Below, one piece after another: positions 38,010 to 49,997 of a stretch of 64,000 nucleotides of DNA. Each line of letters starts with the position of its first letter. Position 1 is the stretch's first letter. The stretch is from Enterococcus innesii (GTDB lineage: Bacteria; Bacillota; Bacilli; Lactobacillales; Enterococcaceae). Where the stretch lies: NCBI GenBank assembly GCA_018982785.1, contig JAHHEN010000001.1, positions 434,001-498,000 of the forward strand, read 5' to 3'. The position numbers and the translations under genes were made by a program. The notes beneath the pieces were generated by a model that did not search any database, was not told the origin of the DNA, and saw only the letters and a program-made list of their open reading frames with translations.

Positions 38010-38929
38010 CTATTCCTCCTCTAAGTTAAGGATCTCGACCATTTCTTGTACCACTTCATAATCTTCATCTTTTGCTTCGGTAAAACGAACCTCTTTGCTG
38101 CCATAGAAGGTCTCAAAATACTCTTCGTTTTCATAGGTAAGGTAAAAGTCTTTCAATGCCGCTTTGGTTTCTGCTGGCAAATCGGAGCGAACGACGAAGA
38201 GGGCATTCGGGATCGTCTCTGTTTCTCCAATCACTCGGATATCGTCTTCTTGGATCATCCCAGCATCTACTAATGAAGTGATAACCTGTCCAGCCACTGC
38301 GGCGGCATCGTAATCTCCTTTGGCTACCCCCATCAAACTGGAATCGTGCTTGCCTGAATAGGCAACAGTATCAAAAAAGTAGCCGGGATTTTCTAATTGA
38401 TTCGGATCTAATGACAACTCTTTGACTAATTTCGCCTTAGGGTACATATAGCCGGAAGAAGAAGCAGGATCAACAAAGGCAAAGCTTTTTCCTTTTAAAT
38501 CAGCCAATGACTGCGTCGTGGTATCGTCTTTTCCAACAACGAAAAGCGTTTTGTATTCTTCTTGGCCCATTGAAGTCGTTGTCACTAGTGGTTCTGCACC
38601 TGCGATTTTTTTGCTTGATAATAACTCATTGGACTAACTAGTAAGACATCCAGCTTCCCTGCTTTCAACGCCTCGATCCCGACCGAGTAGTCAGCACCTT
38701 CTAATTCTTCCACTTCAATTCCTAACGCCTCTGACATGTCTGAACGGAACTGCTCATTTTTCTGACCAGAGTCTGGATTTGTTTCATCTTGTATTTGAAC
38801 GATCGTCAGTTTATCAACTGACTGTCCATCTTTAGCATCCGCCGATGCTGCTGATTTCCCGCAGCCTGCCAGCATGCCTAGTGCAAAAATGTGAATGAGA
38901 CCAACCAAAGCCCACTTTTTTTTATTCAT
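38010..38929 (-). pseudogene. phnD: phosphonate/phosphate-type substrate-binding lipoprotein (PhnD), one frameshift
   Basis: Repaired length is 306 residues. The signal peptide ends in a LAGC lipobox, so it is an anchored receptor. The frame breaks at YYQAKK; adding one base in the T7 run at 38606-38612 restores KKIAGAEPLVTTTSMG, continuous with the second half (LKGKSFAFVDPASSSGYMYPKA), a hallmark of PhnD/PtxB ligand sites. It is the first gene of the operon. Ligand could be phosphonate, phosphite or a phosphate ester. Confidence 0.82.
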
Positions 38930-38960
38930 AATAAAAAATCCTCACTTTTCGTTTTGTTTA

Positions 38961-38990
38961 GTAGTATACCACTAACAATATGTAGTATAC
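38961..38990. promoter_or_regulatory. direct repeats GTAGTATAC, probable GntR operator
   Basis: Two identical GTAGTATAC copies (38961-38969 and 38982-38990), 21 bases apart, about two helical turns, each around a GTATAC palindromic core, in the short gap between phnD and the divergent GntR gene. They overlap the likely phn promoter region. Confidence 0.5.
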
Positions 38991-39071
38991 TTTGATTGAA
39001 ACAAAGGCGTCATCAAGAACGGGTAAAAACTACGTAAAGGTCTTGTAAACCCACAAATGGAGGAAACGACG

Positions 39072-39725
39072 TTGGAAGAAACCATCGAAACCATTGTCTA
39101 TAAAAAAATAAAAAGTGAGATCCTCACAGGAAATATCAAAGTCGGCGAAGCATTTTCGGAAGCTTCTTTGTCCAAATCGACCGGCTATAGCCGCAGCCCG
39201 ATCCGCTCTGCTTTAAAACAGCTGGAACACGAAAAATTGGTCACTTATAAGAAAAACCGCGGGGTCGTTTTGCGGGAAGCTTCAATCAAAGAACTAGCCG
39301 ATATCACGCAAATCTGTGTCAATTGGCTGATTTTAACCACTGAGCAGGTTGCTGATGGCTTGGGGAGTTTTGCTATGGACGACATTCAACAGCTGCTGAA
39401 TGAAGCCAAAGCGTACCGACAGCAGATGGATTACGTCAATTATATGAACAAGATGCCAGAAGTCTACATGGCGATCATGGCGGCCAGCCCCAATGACCTG
39501 CTGGTCAGCACCTACCAATGGTTGAGCAGCCGTGTCATTAGTGCCTCAATCTATAAAAAAATGGCAAATCCTAAAAATTCGCCTAAAAAAACACTGTCGA
39601 CGGTTCAATTTTTCCAAGCCTACATCGACCATCTCCGAGCAGAAGATTATAGCCAAGCCATCCGCTGCTTAAAAGACTACCAGCAATATGCCAATCATCA
39701 GATTCTTTATTATGGGTATTTGTAA
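39072..39725 (+). CDS. GntR-family regulator (FadR-like subgroup)
   Basis: About 217 residues: N-terminal winged helix (LSKSTGYSRSPIRSALKQLEHEKLV) and an all-helical FCD-like ligand domain. TTG at 39072 is taken as the start because GGAGG sits eight bases before it; an ATG 15 bases upstream in frame has no ribosome site and actually overlaps the GGAGG. It is divergent from the phn-phosphatase operon and most likely regulates it. Confidence 0.78.
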   Translation: MEETIETIVYKKIKSEILTGNIKVGEAFSEASLSKSTGYSRSPIRSALKQLEHEKLVTYKKNRGVVLREASIKELADITQICVNWLILTTEQVADGLGSFAMDDIQQLLNEAKAYRQQMDYVNYMNKMPEVYMAIMAASPNDLLVSTYQWLSSRVISASIYKKMANPKNSPKKTLSTVQFFQAYIDHLRAEDYSQAIRCLKDYQQYANHQILYYGYL

Positions 39726-39886
39726 AATCGAAACGCCTATACCTTAACGATATCGATTGAAATCTGCTTTGAAATTGCTAACAAGTACATGGGAATGTTC
39801 CCCTAGTAGCGAAACATTGACATATACACTGCTCACAACCGCATCAAACCAAACAACTGCTTTTATAAAAGATAACGAGGTGCCTC

Positions 39887-40438
39887 ATGCTAGAAATCAA
39901 ACTGATCGATCAAGAACACCAAGCTGACATCCGCTTAAAAAACGAACCCTTCTCCTTATGGGGGAAAATGCTGCCGACTTATAATGAGGGCAACTGGCAG
40001 TACACAATCTGTAAATTTGCACCTGAAGACATTCAGACGATGCGTTTCCCAGATGAAAATTATTGCTATGATGAAATGAGCCGAAACAGTCTGTTTATCG
40101 GTGCTTATGATGATGGAAAATGCATCGGCTTAGCAATCGTTCAAGACGCTTTTTTCAAGTATCTGTACCTCTATGACTTAAAAGTCAACACAGACTACCG
40201 CCAGCAAGGAGTCGGTCAACTGCTGATCCAACAGGCACTGAAAGCGGCCCTTGCCAAAGGCTATCGCGGCATCTATACACAAGCGCAGGACAACAATCCT
40301 TCTGCTTGTCTGTTCTACTTGCGGGCAGGCTTTCGCATCGGAGGTCTGGATACGGAGGTATACAAAGGCACCAATCAGGAAGGCAAAAGTGACATTTTGT
40401 TTTATTTGGATGCAGCGGAAACGGCAGGCAAAAAATAG
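39887..40438 (+). CDS. GNAT acetyltransferase, streptothricin acetyltransferase (SatA)-like
   Basis: 183 residues. The acetyl-CoA loop is YRQQGVGQLL and the C-terminal part has TQAQDNNPSACLFYLRAGFRIGGLDTEVYKG, which resembles SatA/YyaR streptothricin acetyltransferases (NN..AC.FY...GF.IGG.D...Y.G). It may give intrinsic streptothricin tolerance or act on another amine; resistance is not shown by the sequence alone. GAGG lies before the ATG. Confidence 0.7.
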   Translation: MLEIKLIDQEHQADIRLKNEPFSLWGKMLPTYNEGNWQYTICKFAPEDIQTMRFPDENYCYDEMSRNSLFIGAYDDGKCIGLAIVQDAFFKYLYLYDLKVNTDYRQQGVGQLLIQQALKAALAKGYRGIYTQAQDNNPSACLFYLRAGFRIGGLDTEVYKGTNQEGKSDILFYLDAAETAGKK

Positions 40439-40513
40439 CTGAAAAAAGAAAAAAATTCCTCCTGCCAGATGGTACACTTAAGGCAACAATGTTTTAGAAG
40501 GTGAGGAAGAAGA

Positions 40514-41442
40514 ATGTACGTAGGATTTGATATTGGCGGAACAAGTATTAAATATGGGGTTTTTTAGATGAAACCGGCGTGATCCTTGAAAAATCAGCGA
40601 TCCCCACAAGTTATGAGCCAGCCCAGTTTTATCAGGATCTACTCACGATCATCGAAGATGCCCAGAGCCGCCACACGATTGATGGCATTGGGATCAGTGC
40701 CCCAGGGATCGTTCAAAAAGACGGGTTTATGTTAACGGCGGGCGCTATCAAATCGTTGTATGGTGAAAATTTTAAAGCAGTCTTGGAAGCGCGTACAGGA
40801 TTGCCTGTGGCGGTGGAAAATGATGCCAATGCAGCAGCGATTGCTGAAAAATGGATCGGGAATGCGCAAGAGGCTGCCAACTATTTGTGTCTTGTCCTAG
40901 GCACTGGTGTAGGCGGTGGGATCGTGATCAATAACCAAGTCTACCGAGGTGCTCATGGCATGGCTGGTGAATTTGGCTGGATGGTGATCGATCAGCTGCC
41001 AGAAGAAGGCAATATCGAGGAAAGTTCCATCAATAAAAAAACTGCTGTCGTAGGCGGTTTGATTCGCCTCTACAATTTAGCTGGCGCAGCAGTTCCTGGC
41101 TTTGAACCCACCCAAGACGCCAAAGAGATTTTTGACCGCGCGCAGCAAGGCGAAGCGTTGGCGCTGAAGCTGACGGACCAATTTCTAACGGATTTATCTG
41201 TAGGACTGATCAATTTGATTAGCTGTTTTGACCCAGAATTGGTATTGATCGGCGGCGGCATCAGTGCCAATCCTTATTTCTGGGAACGCCTGCAGGCTCG
41301 CTTAACGATCACGGAAACACGGCATGAAGCGATCAATTATTTGCGCGGACAAACTATCGCGCCTGTTCGTCCAGCGAAGCTAAAAAACGATGCCGGCTTG
41401 ATCGGCGCAGTCTATCAGATCCACCAACAGCTGCACCGTTAA
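40514..41442 (+). pseudogene. ROK-family sugar kinase (beta-glucoside kinase-like), one frameshift
   Basis: About 309 residues if repaired. ATG 40514 behind GGTGAGG encodes YVGFDIGGTSIKYGVF, the ATP-binding motif; the frame breaks at the T6 run 40560-40565 and one added base continues into FLDETGVILEKSA. Later motifs are NDANAAAIAE, LVLGTGVGGGIV and GAHGMAGEFG. The CxCGxxGC zinc motif of NagK-type ROK proteins is absent, which suits beta-glucoside kinases such as BglK. It precedes rpiR, an EIIC and a GH1 gene, so it likely phosphorylates the sugar or glucoside in that pathway. Confidence 0.76.
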
Positions 41443-41499
41443 AAGTTCGGATATGCTATACTGGTGTAAATTGATTATCTAGGACAGCGAGGAACCAGC

Positions 41500-42258
41500 A
41501 TGGCGCTTTTTGAACAATTAAACTTGAACAAGCTCTCTGCGGTAGAACAAGAAATCTACCGTTTTATCGTCAATCACTTAGAAAAGATCCCGTATATGCG
41601 CGTACGCGACATTGCCGATGATGCTCATGTCTCTTCGACTTCGGTCTTTCGTTTTATTCAAAAAGTCGGCTTTCAGTCGTTTCCAGAATTTCGCTTCTAT
41701 ATCAAAAATCATTTAGAAAAAGCCCATTTTGACGCACATCCTGAACACTTAGGTTTAGAAGCGCGCATCAAAGGCTTGAATATGCAGATCTTCCACCCTG
41801 ATGCGGAATACCAAATACGAAAACTCGCCGAAGCGATGCGGGATGCCGATTTGATCTTATTTATGGGGATGGGGGCATCCGGTGCGATCGCGCAATACGT
41901 TGCCCGCAAACTAGCCAGCCTCGGTTACTTTAGCATCAGCATTGATGAACTGACCTACCCAATCAAAAGCTTTTTGCGAAAAGATCAAAAGAATGTTTTG
42001 GTTTTTTTGAGTGTCTCTGGTGAAACCAAAGAACTGATCGAAGTCATTACTGGCTTAGAGAATCAGGCAATCGTGCAAAAATATTGCATTACCCCCAATC
42101 GGGAAAGTACGTTGGCACGCCTGTGCGATTATTCGATCGAGTATGCGATCAAAGAGGAACGCAAAGACATCTTTCTTGATTTGACTAGTCAATTGCCTTC
42201 AGTAGCGATTTTAGAAACACTGATCGGCTATTTGCAAGATTATCGTTCCAACCCTTGA
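41500..42258 (+). CDS. RpiR/MurR-family transcriptional regulator
   Basis: 252 residues: an N-terminal RpiR helix-turn-helix (VRDIADDAHVSSTSVFRFIQKVGFQSFPEFRFYI) and a C-terminal SIS sugar-phosphate domain (LFMGMGASGAIAQYVARKLA, VLVFLSVSGETKELIEV). It should sense a sugar phosphate and regulate the EIIC-GH1 genes downstream, whose promoter region carries a palindrome. A terminator overlaps its stop codon. Confidence 0.88.
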   Translation: MALFEQLNLNKLSAVEQEIYRFIVNHLEKIPYMRVRDIADDAHVSSTSVFRFIQKVGFQSFPEFRFYIKNHLEKAHFDAHPEHLGLEARIKGLNMQIFHPDAEYQIRKLAEAMRDADLILFMGMGASGAIAQYVARKLASLGYFSISIDELTYPIKSFLRKDQKNVLVFLSVSGETKELIEVITGLENQAIVQKYCITPNRESTLARLCDYSIEYAIKEERKDIFLDLTSQLPSVAILETLIGYLQDYRSNP

Positions 42259-42287
42259 TGGTTCAGTTTACTGAACCATCTTTTTTT
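42257..42287 (+). terminator. terminator overlapping the rpiR stop
   Basis: GATGGTTCAG-TTTA-CTGAACCATC followed by seven T residues; the first arm starts within the stop codon region, so EIIC downstream relies on its own promoter. Confidence 0.88.
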
Positions 42288-42337
42288 GTAACACTGTGTT
42301 CCGGCTGCGGAATTTTTTTCATTTCTTGAGAGATATG

Positions 42338-42385
42338 TACGGAATCCGTATCCGCTTACTTTTAGCCGCTTTCATTCGCTATAAT
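42338..42385 (+). promoter_or_regulatory. EIIC-GH1 promoter with upstream palindrome
   Basis: TACGGA-A-TCCGTA (42338-42350) lies just upstream of TTACTT (42356-42361), an 18-base spacer and TATAAT (42380-42385), 32 bases before the EIIC start. The palindrome's position suits an activator or regulator such as the RpiR protein encoded upstream. Confidence 0.55.
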
Positions 42386-42417
42386 GATGGCATCAATTAA
42401 GGAAAGGTGTTATTATT

Positions 42418-45198
<2,781 letters not shown>

Positions 45199-45221
45199 TT
45201 ACTGCTTCCATGACTAACACA

Positions 45222-45288
45222 AAAACCGCCCCTCGTTGCGCCATCCTCCTTTTTACATTAGGAGCCTGGCAACGAGGGGCGGTTTTCT
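45222..45288. terminator. strong terminator after the GH1 gene
   Basis: AAAACCGCCCCTCGTTGC pairs with GCAACGAGGGGCGGTTTT, 18 perfect base pairs, with a second inner CCTCCT/AGGAG stem. Confidence 0.9.
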
Positions 45289-45405
45289 TATTCTAGAATG
45301 AGGTGCGCCATTGCGAGGATGGCTTTTCTTATCATCACTAAACACTACCTCGATGCTGTGGTACACTATAGCTATTCATTTACTTTTACGTTAAGGAGGA
45401 ACTGC

Positions 45406-45909
45406 ATGAAGCCGATATTTCGTCCGATCCAATCTCAAGATGATGCGCCCTTAGCCGCTATCATTCGCAAAAGCTTGACCGACCACCAGTTGGCGGTTCC
45501 AGGAACTGCCTATTTTGATCCCGAGTTAGACCACTTAAGTGAATTTTATGCAGCAGATCCTGCTAGCCGCCATTATTTTGTCGTCACCGATGAATCAGGG
45601 ACCCTTTTAGGTGGCGGTGGTCTTGCCGCTTATGATTCAGAAGGGCAAATCGCCGAGCTGCAAAAATTTTATCTCAGTGATGCTGCCAAAGGGCAGCGTC
45701 TCAGCTATCCCCTGCTGACAAAGATCGAGGCCAAAGCTTTTGAACTAGGTTATCGGCAACTCTATTTAGAGTCCCATCATTCTTTAGAAGCAGCCTTGCA
45801 TGTCTATCAAAAAGCCGGCTATCGCGCATTGTCCCAGCCACTATTGGCAGCACAGCATACCACGATGGATCGCTTTTATGTGAAAACACTCGTTGAAGAA
45901 AACGAATAG
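45406..45909 (+). CDS. GNAT family N-acetyltransferase
   Basis: About 167 residues of the PanZ/YjaB-like single GNAT fold: IFRPIQSQDDAPLAAIIRKSL start, the acyl-CoA motif around LQKFYLSDAAKGQRLSYPLL (the usual QxxGxG/A loop is altered to AKGQRLS) and the C-terminal ALHVYQKAGYRAL. ATG 45406 is preceded by AAGGAGGA; the longer in-frame extension reads through the promoter. The substrate is unknown. Confidence 0.8.
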   Translation: MKPIFRPIQSQDDAPLAAIIRKSLTDHQLAVPGTAYFDPELDHLSEFYAADPASRHYFVVTDESGTLLGGGGLAAYDSEGQIAELQKFYLSDAAKGQRLSYPLLTKIEAKAFELGYRQLYLESHHSLEAALHVYQKAGYRALSQPLLAAQHTTMDRFYVKTLVEENE

Positions 45910-45913
45910 AACA

Positions 45914-45949
45914 GCAGCCATTCCTTGATCGCTAGGAATGGCTGCTTTT
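45914..45949 (+). terminator. terminator between the GNAT gene and ulaF
   Basis: GCAGCCATTCCT and AGGAATGGCTGC arms with an 8-base loop followed by TTTT, between the convergent genes. Confidence 0.8.
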
Positions 45950-45955
45950 ACGTTA

Positions 45956-46660
45956 TCATTGTCCATAATAAGCATGTTCGCCATGCTTGCGGAAATAATG
46001 TTTATCCAGCAAATAATCAGCGATCGGTGTTCGATCCAAGGTCAAAGCTTCGGTACCTAATGCCATTTGTGCAACCTCTTCTAAAACAATACTAGTGCTG
46101 ACCGCTTGTTCCGCAGATTGCCCCCAAGTAAAAGGACCGTGTCCCGCTGTGAGGACAGCTGGGCATGCAAGCGGATCTAATCCCCGCTTTTCAAACGTCT
46201 CGACAATGACTTTGCCGGTTTCTTTTTCATAGTCTGCCGTTACCTCAGAGGCCCGTAACGGTCGTGTACAAGGGACACTACCATAAAAAGTATCCGCATG
46301 CGTCGTTCCATATGCAGGAATGTCTCGCTGTGCTTGCGCCCATTTTACCGCATTTGTCGAATGCGTATGAACGATCGCTTTGACGCCTTCGAAGTGCTTA
46401 TACAATAGCGCATGGGTTTTGATATCCGAGGAAGGCTTCAACGTCTTCGCCTCTTTCGGTGTTCCCGCTAAGTCGCAAACCACCATTGAATCAACCGTCA
46501 TCGTCTGATAATCAACACCGCTGGGTTTAATGACGATGATCCCTAAATCTCGATCAATCTCACTGACATTTCCCCAAGTCAGCTTTACTAGCCCTTCCTC
46601 AGGCAGTCTCTTATTGGCTTGATAAACTCGCTCTTTCATCAATTGAAGCTGATTGATCAA
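45956..46660 (-). CDS. ulaF: L-ribulose-5-phosphate 4-epimerase
   Basis: 234 residues of the class II aldolase/AraD family: LVKLTWGNVSEIDR, IKPSGVDY, the zinc histidines in VHTHST, TTHAD and a later HGPFTWG, and a C-terminal KHGEHAYYGQ. It converts L-ribulose-5-P to D-xylulose-5-P, the last step of L-ascorbate catabolism. The TTG at 46660 fits the GGAGG nine bases upstream; the in-frame ATG seven codons later has no ribosome site. Its start lies 50 bases inside the preceding ulaE. Confidence 0.92.
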   Translation of the reverse strand: MINQLQLMKERVYQANKRLPEEGLVKLTWGNVSEIDRDLGIIVIKPSGVDYQTMTVDSMVVCDLAGTPKEAKTLKPSSDIKTHALLYKHFEGVKAIVHTHSTNAVKWAQAQRDIPAYGTTHADTFYGSVPCTRPLRASEVTADYEKETGKVIVETFEKRGLDPLACPAVLTAGHGPFTWGQSAEQAVSTSIVLEEVAQMALGTEALTLDRTPIADYLLDKHYFRKHGEHAYYGQ

Positions 46661-47508
46661 GGTATCCGACCTCCTTTAGTTTTGGTAATAAAAATGCTTT
46701 GGCTTGTTCGATCTCCCCAATCGGGTCAGCGCTCGTCTCACTCCACATCTCGATGACAAAAGAACCGTTATAATTTAACCGCTTCAGCGTGCGTAAGCAG
46801 CCATCAAAATCAACACACCCAGTACCAAACGGTACTTCTTTAAACTTTCCTTGAAACTTATCTGAAACCGCCAATGTATCTTTCAAATGAATCTGGGTTA
46901 TCTCGCAAATACCTTTTTCTAATTCATAACCGACATCATTTTCTGGCCAGGCCGACAGGTTCCCGACATCTGGATAGACTTGTAGATAGGGCGAAGGGAT
47001 CTGCTCCTTGATCCGTAAATACTTTGAGATAGAATTTAGAAACGGATCATCCATGATCTCTAGTGACAAAACGACTCCCTTTTCAGATGCCCTAGCGACG
47101 GCTTCTTTTAGATTGGCAATGAACCATTCTCGGCTACAAAGACTTTTTCCTCATAGTACACATCGTATCCGGCTAATTGGATGCAGCGAATACCCAAATC
47201 TGAAGCCAGGTCGATGGCTTTTTCCATCAGATGCATCGCGTGCTTGCGCTTTTTTCATCGATCGAACCGAAGGGAAACCGCCTATGTCCACTGAGACATA
47301 AAGACAAGATTTTGATCCCCGAGGCATAGATTGCCTCGACGATCTCTTTACGCTGTGCTTGGTTCCACTCTAGGCGTGCCAAGCGCTCATCGGATTCATC
47401 GATGGACATTTCAATGAAGTCGAAACCTCGGTCTTTGACAAACTGCAATCGTTCCGACCAAGAGAGAGCTTTGGGTGTTGCTTTTTCATATAGACCGATC
47501 AAACTCAT
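46611..47508 (-). pseudogene. ulaE: L-xylulose-5-phosphate 3-epimerase, two frameshifts
   Basis: About 299 residues if repaired. N-terminal frame: LIGLYEKATPKALSW and FDFIEMSIDESDERLARL; it stops after SIDEKSAS. Adding one base in the T6 run at 47252-47257 gives [39 protein letters not shown]; adding one near 47126 gives [20 protein letters not shown], joined to the last frame SLEIMDDPF and GSFVIEMWSE. These are UlaE/SgbU features of the xylose-isomerase-like TIM barrel. It makes L-ribulose-5-P. Two single missing bases in one gene follow the pattern seen elsewhere in the window. Confidence 0.82.
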
Positions 47509-47514
47509 AGAAAA

Positions 47515-48153
47515 CTACCCCCAAATCCGTAAAATCTCTTGCTTGAAATCAACTGCTGCTTGTTGCGGATCGTCAGCGGCAGTGATGCCTCGTCCTGTGA
47601 TAAAGGTATACACATCAATGCCGGCAAACAGAGCCAACGTCTCGACGCTCAATCCTCCCGTGACTGACACTCGAAAACCCATATCGATCAATTTACGGAC
47701 TTTCGTTAAATCTTTTTCTCCCCATGTTTCACCAGCTAACAATGCGTCACGACTTTGATGATAGATGGCTTGTGAGATGCCGGCATCTAGCCACTGCTGT
47801 GCTTGCTGGTAGGTCCAGTCACCATATAATTCTACTTGGATCTCAGCAATTTCTTTTGCCGCTGCCTTCATTGTTGGGATCGTTGCTGCGCAAATCACGG
47901 TCATATAATCCGCGCCAGCTTGCTGGCAGTTTTTGGCGACCGTCCCACCGGCATCGGCACATTTTGTGTCTGCTACGATCAACTTTTCCGGATACATTGC
48001 TCGGAAGCAGCGTAGGACCTGTGCTCCTTCTTGCAACAATAAAATAGTCCCTGCTTCAATAATATCCACCACATCGCCGACTTTTTTGATATCAGCCAGT
48101 GCACTAGCTAAATCGGAGTGATCGCAAGCGATCTGCAGTTTTGGTATACTCAT
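47515..48153 (-). CDS. ulaD: 3-keto-L-gulonate-6-phosphate decarboxylase
   Basis: About 212 residues of the OMP-decarboxylase suprafamily: LQIACDHSDLASALA, the catalytic VDIIEAGTILLLQEG, VADTKCADAGGTVAKNC (Lys/Asp pair) and a phosphate-binding VTGGLSVET. It turns 3-keto-L-gulonate-6-P into L-xylulose-5-P. ATG 48153 follows GAGAGGGG; the upstream extension is unsupported. Confidence 0.92.
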   Translation of the reverse strand: MSIPKLQIACDHSDLASALADIKKVGDVVDIIEAGTILLLQEGAQVLRCFRAMYPEKLIVADTKCADAGGTVAKNCQQAGADYMTVICAATIPTMKAAAKEIAEIQVELYGDWTYQQAQQWLDAGISQAIYHQSRDALLAGETWGEKDLTKVRKLIDMGFRVSVTGGLSVETLALFAGIDVYTFITGRGITAADDPQQAAVDFKQEILRIWG

Positions 48154-48213
48154 GAAATTCCCCTCTCTTTTGTTTGACCAACCTTTTTGTTTTGCCACAT
48201 CCTGTTACGCTGA

Positions 48214-48507
48214 CTACTCCTTTGAAAGACCCGCTTCTCTGACCCGCTCAATAATTTCTTTGGGGGACATCACATTTCTGACCCCGATCACTGTTACGCC
48301 CTTTTCTTTGGCTTTATCGAACATATTGACAAAGTTCATTGGCGTAAAGACCACATCGTAATTCTTGGCGGTGCTTTTGCCTTCAGAAATCGCGCAATGA
48401 TGAATAGAGGTGATCGTGATCCCTTCTGACTTCAAAGCTTTTTCGACACTCCGCATCATCATCAAACTTGTTCCTGATCCATTTGCACAAGATACCAATA
48501 CTCTCAT
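48214..48507 (-). CDS. ulaB: L-ascorbate PTS EIIB
   Basis: 97 residues. The N-terminal phosphocysteine loop is VLVSCANGSGTSLMM (Cys near residue 7), typical of the ascorbate EIIB/GatB type. It passes phosphate from the EIIA to L-ascorbate during transport. Confidence 0.9.
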   Translation of the reverse strand: MRVLVSCANGSGTSLMMMRSVEKALKSEGITITSIHHCAISEGKSTAKNYDVVFTPMNFVNMFDKAKEKGVTVIGVRNVMSPKEIIERVREAGLSKE

Positions 48508-48530
48508 CTTCTTTTCCTCCTAAAAATTCA

Positions 48531-49997
48531 TTATTTTTGTTTTTCTACATACGCATCATAATCATCTACGATCAAGAAATACCCTTCTGGATCTCTGCGG
48601 TACTGCAACTGTGGAATCACTAATAAGATCACCACTACAAGAACCACACCAATGATGCCTAAGAATTTCATCAATACTGTAAAGAATGGCCAGACGGTCG
48701 CCCAGTCGAACATCCCAAGATAGCCGCCATATTGAGATAATCCTACCCAAGTAGCGATCAAGGCCGAACCACCGATCTGAATAATGCCTGATAAGAATGG
48801 GAAGAGACAAGCCGCCTTGATGCCTCCGCGGTTGTTGGCAAAAACGGCGATCGCTGCATTATCAAAGAACAGTGGGATAAACCCAGCAATGACAATCGTT
48901 GGTGAACGGAACAAAATCAGTAAAGCAATCATTAAGAATTGTCCTAATGCACCGAATAAAAAGCCCACCGTCACGGCATTTGGCGATCCAAAGGCAAAGG
49001 TTGCGGCGATATCGATCCCTGGAACAGCACCTGGTAAAATCGTATTCGAGATTCCTTGGAATGACTCGGTCAATTCAGAAACGAAGGTGCGAACACCTAA
49101 TTGAAGAATTGCTAAATAGACGGCAAACATTAGTGATGTTTGTAAAATATAAAATAAGAAACTTTGTCCTTCTGCCATAAATCCTGCTGTTATTAAATAA
49201 TCTTGTCCAAGCGTTAACAAAATGATACCGAAGAAAAAGAGCATCAAAATCGAAGTCGATACCATGTTTTCATTGAAGACCGATAAAAAACCCGGCAGTT
49301 CGACATCTTCTAATTTCCGGTTGGATTTGTTCTTTTTGAACCGTTCCGCAAGTCGTGCAAAGAAGTAAACACCAAACATCTGTTGATGGGCAATCGCAAA
49401 ACCAGCACCTTCCGTCAAATCTTGACAGATGCCAACGGTCAAATTGGACCCAACCGCCCAATAGCAGCCTAAGATCAAGCCCATGACAAGTAAGACTTCG
49501 ATTCGACCCAAGTCTGGGAAACAGAATAGCAGCAGCCAAAAGGCCGTTGCGGCTTGCTGTACTTGCACATTTCCAGTAGTGAAGACGGCCCGCAGCTTCG
49601 TATATTTTTTGAAGCGAACGAGTAAGATATTAAAAACAAAGGCAATTAATAATAAGAGCATCGTGTCACCAAAGGTGCGTCCAAATCGTTCTTCAATGCC
49701 GGCGGTGATCGCATTTTGACCAAAATACGGGTCAGTGACCATCGCATCTAATTCAAAACGCTCCTTAAGCCCCACCAGGATCGGACGGAAATTATTGACC
49801 AATCCACCAGAGCCAATCGTCAAAATCAAGTAACCAACGGTGGCTTTTAAGAAACCTGCGACACATTCAACAAACGGCCGTTTCAATAGTAAGTAACCGA
49901 TCAGTACAATAAAACCGATCAAAAAAGCTGGCTGCATCAAAATATTCTGAGCAAAGTAATCCCAGCATCTCAATAAGAAATCTCCTACCATTTCCAT
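48531..49997 (-). CDS. ulaA: L-ascorbate PTS EIIC (SgaT/UlaA)
   Basis: 488 residues and about 11 membrane segments. Features of the SgaT/UlaA family include LKATVGYLILTIGSGGL near the start, HQQMFGVYFFARLAERF and GAVPGIDIAATFAFGSPNAVTVGF. It is the channel that takes in L-ascorbate. Its ATG directly abuts the EIIA stop codon. Confidence 0.93.
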   Translation of the reverse strand: MEMVGDFLLRCWDYFAQNILMQPAFLIGFIVLIGYLLLKRPFVECVAGFLKATVGYLILTIGSGGLVNNFRPILVGLKERFELDAMVTDPYFGQNAITAGIEERFGRTFGDTMLLLLIAFVFNILLVRFKKYTKLRAVFTTGNVQVQQAATAFWLLLFCFPDLGRIEVLLVMGLILGCYWAVGSNLTVGICQDLTEGAGFAIAHQQMFGVYFFARLAERFKKNKSNRKLEDVELPGFLSVFNENMVSTSILMLFFFGIILLTLGQDYLITAGFMAEGQSFLFYILQTSLMFAVYLAILQLGVRTFVSELTESFQGISNTILPGAVPGIDIAATFAFGSPNAVTVGFLFGALGQFLMIALLILFRSPTIVIAGFIPLFFDNAAIAVFANNRGGIKAACLFPFLSGIIQIGGSALIATWVGLSQYGGYLGMFDWATVWPFFTVLMKFLGIIGVVLVVVILLVIPQLQYRRDPEGYFLIVDDYDAYVEKQK

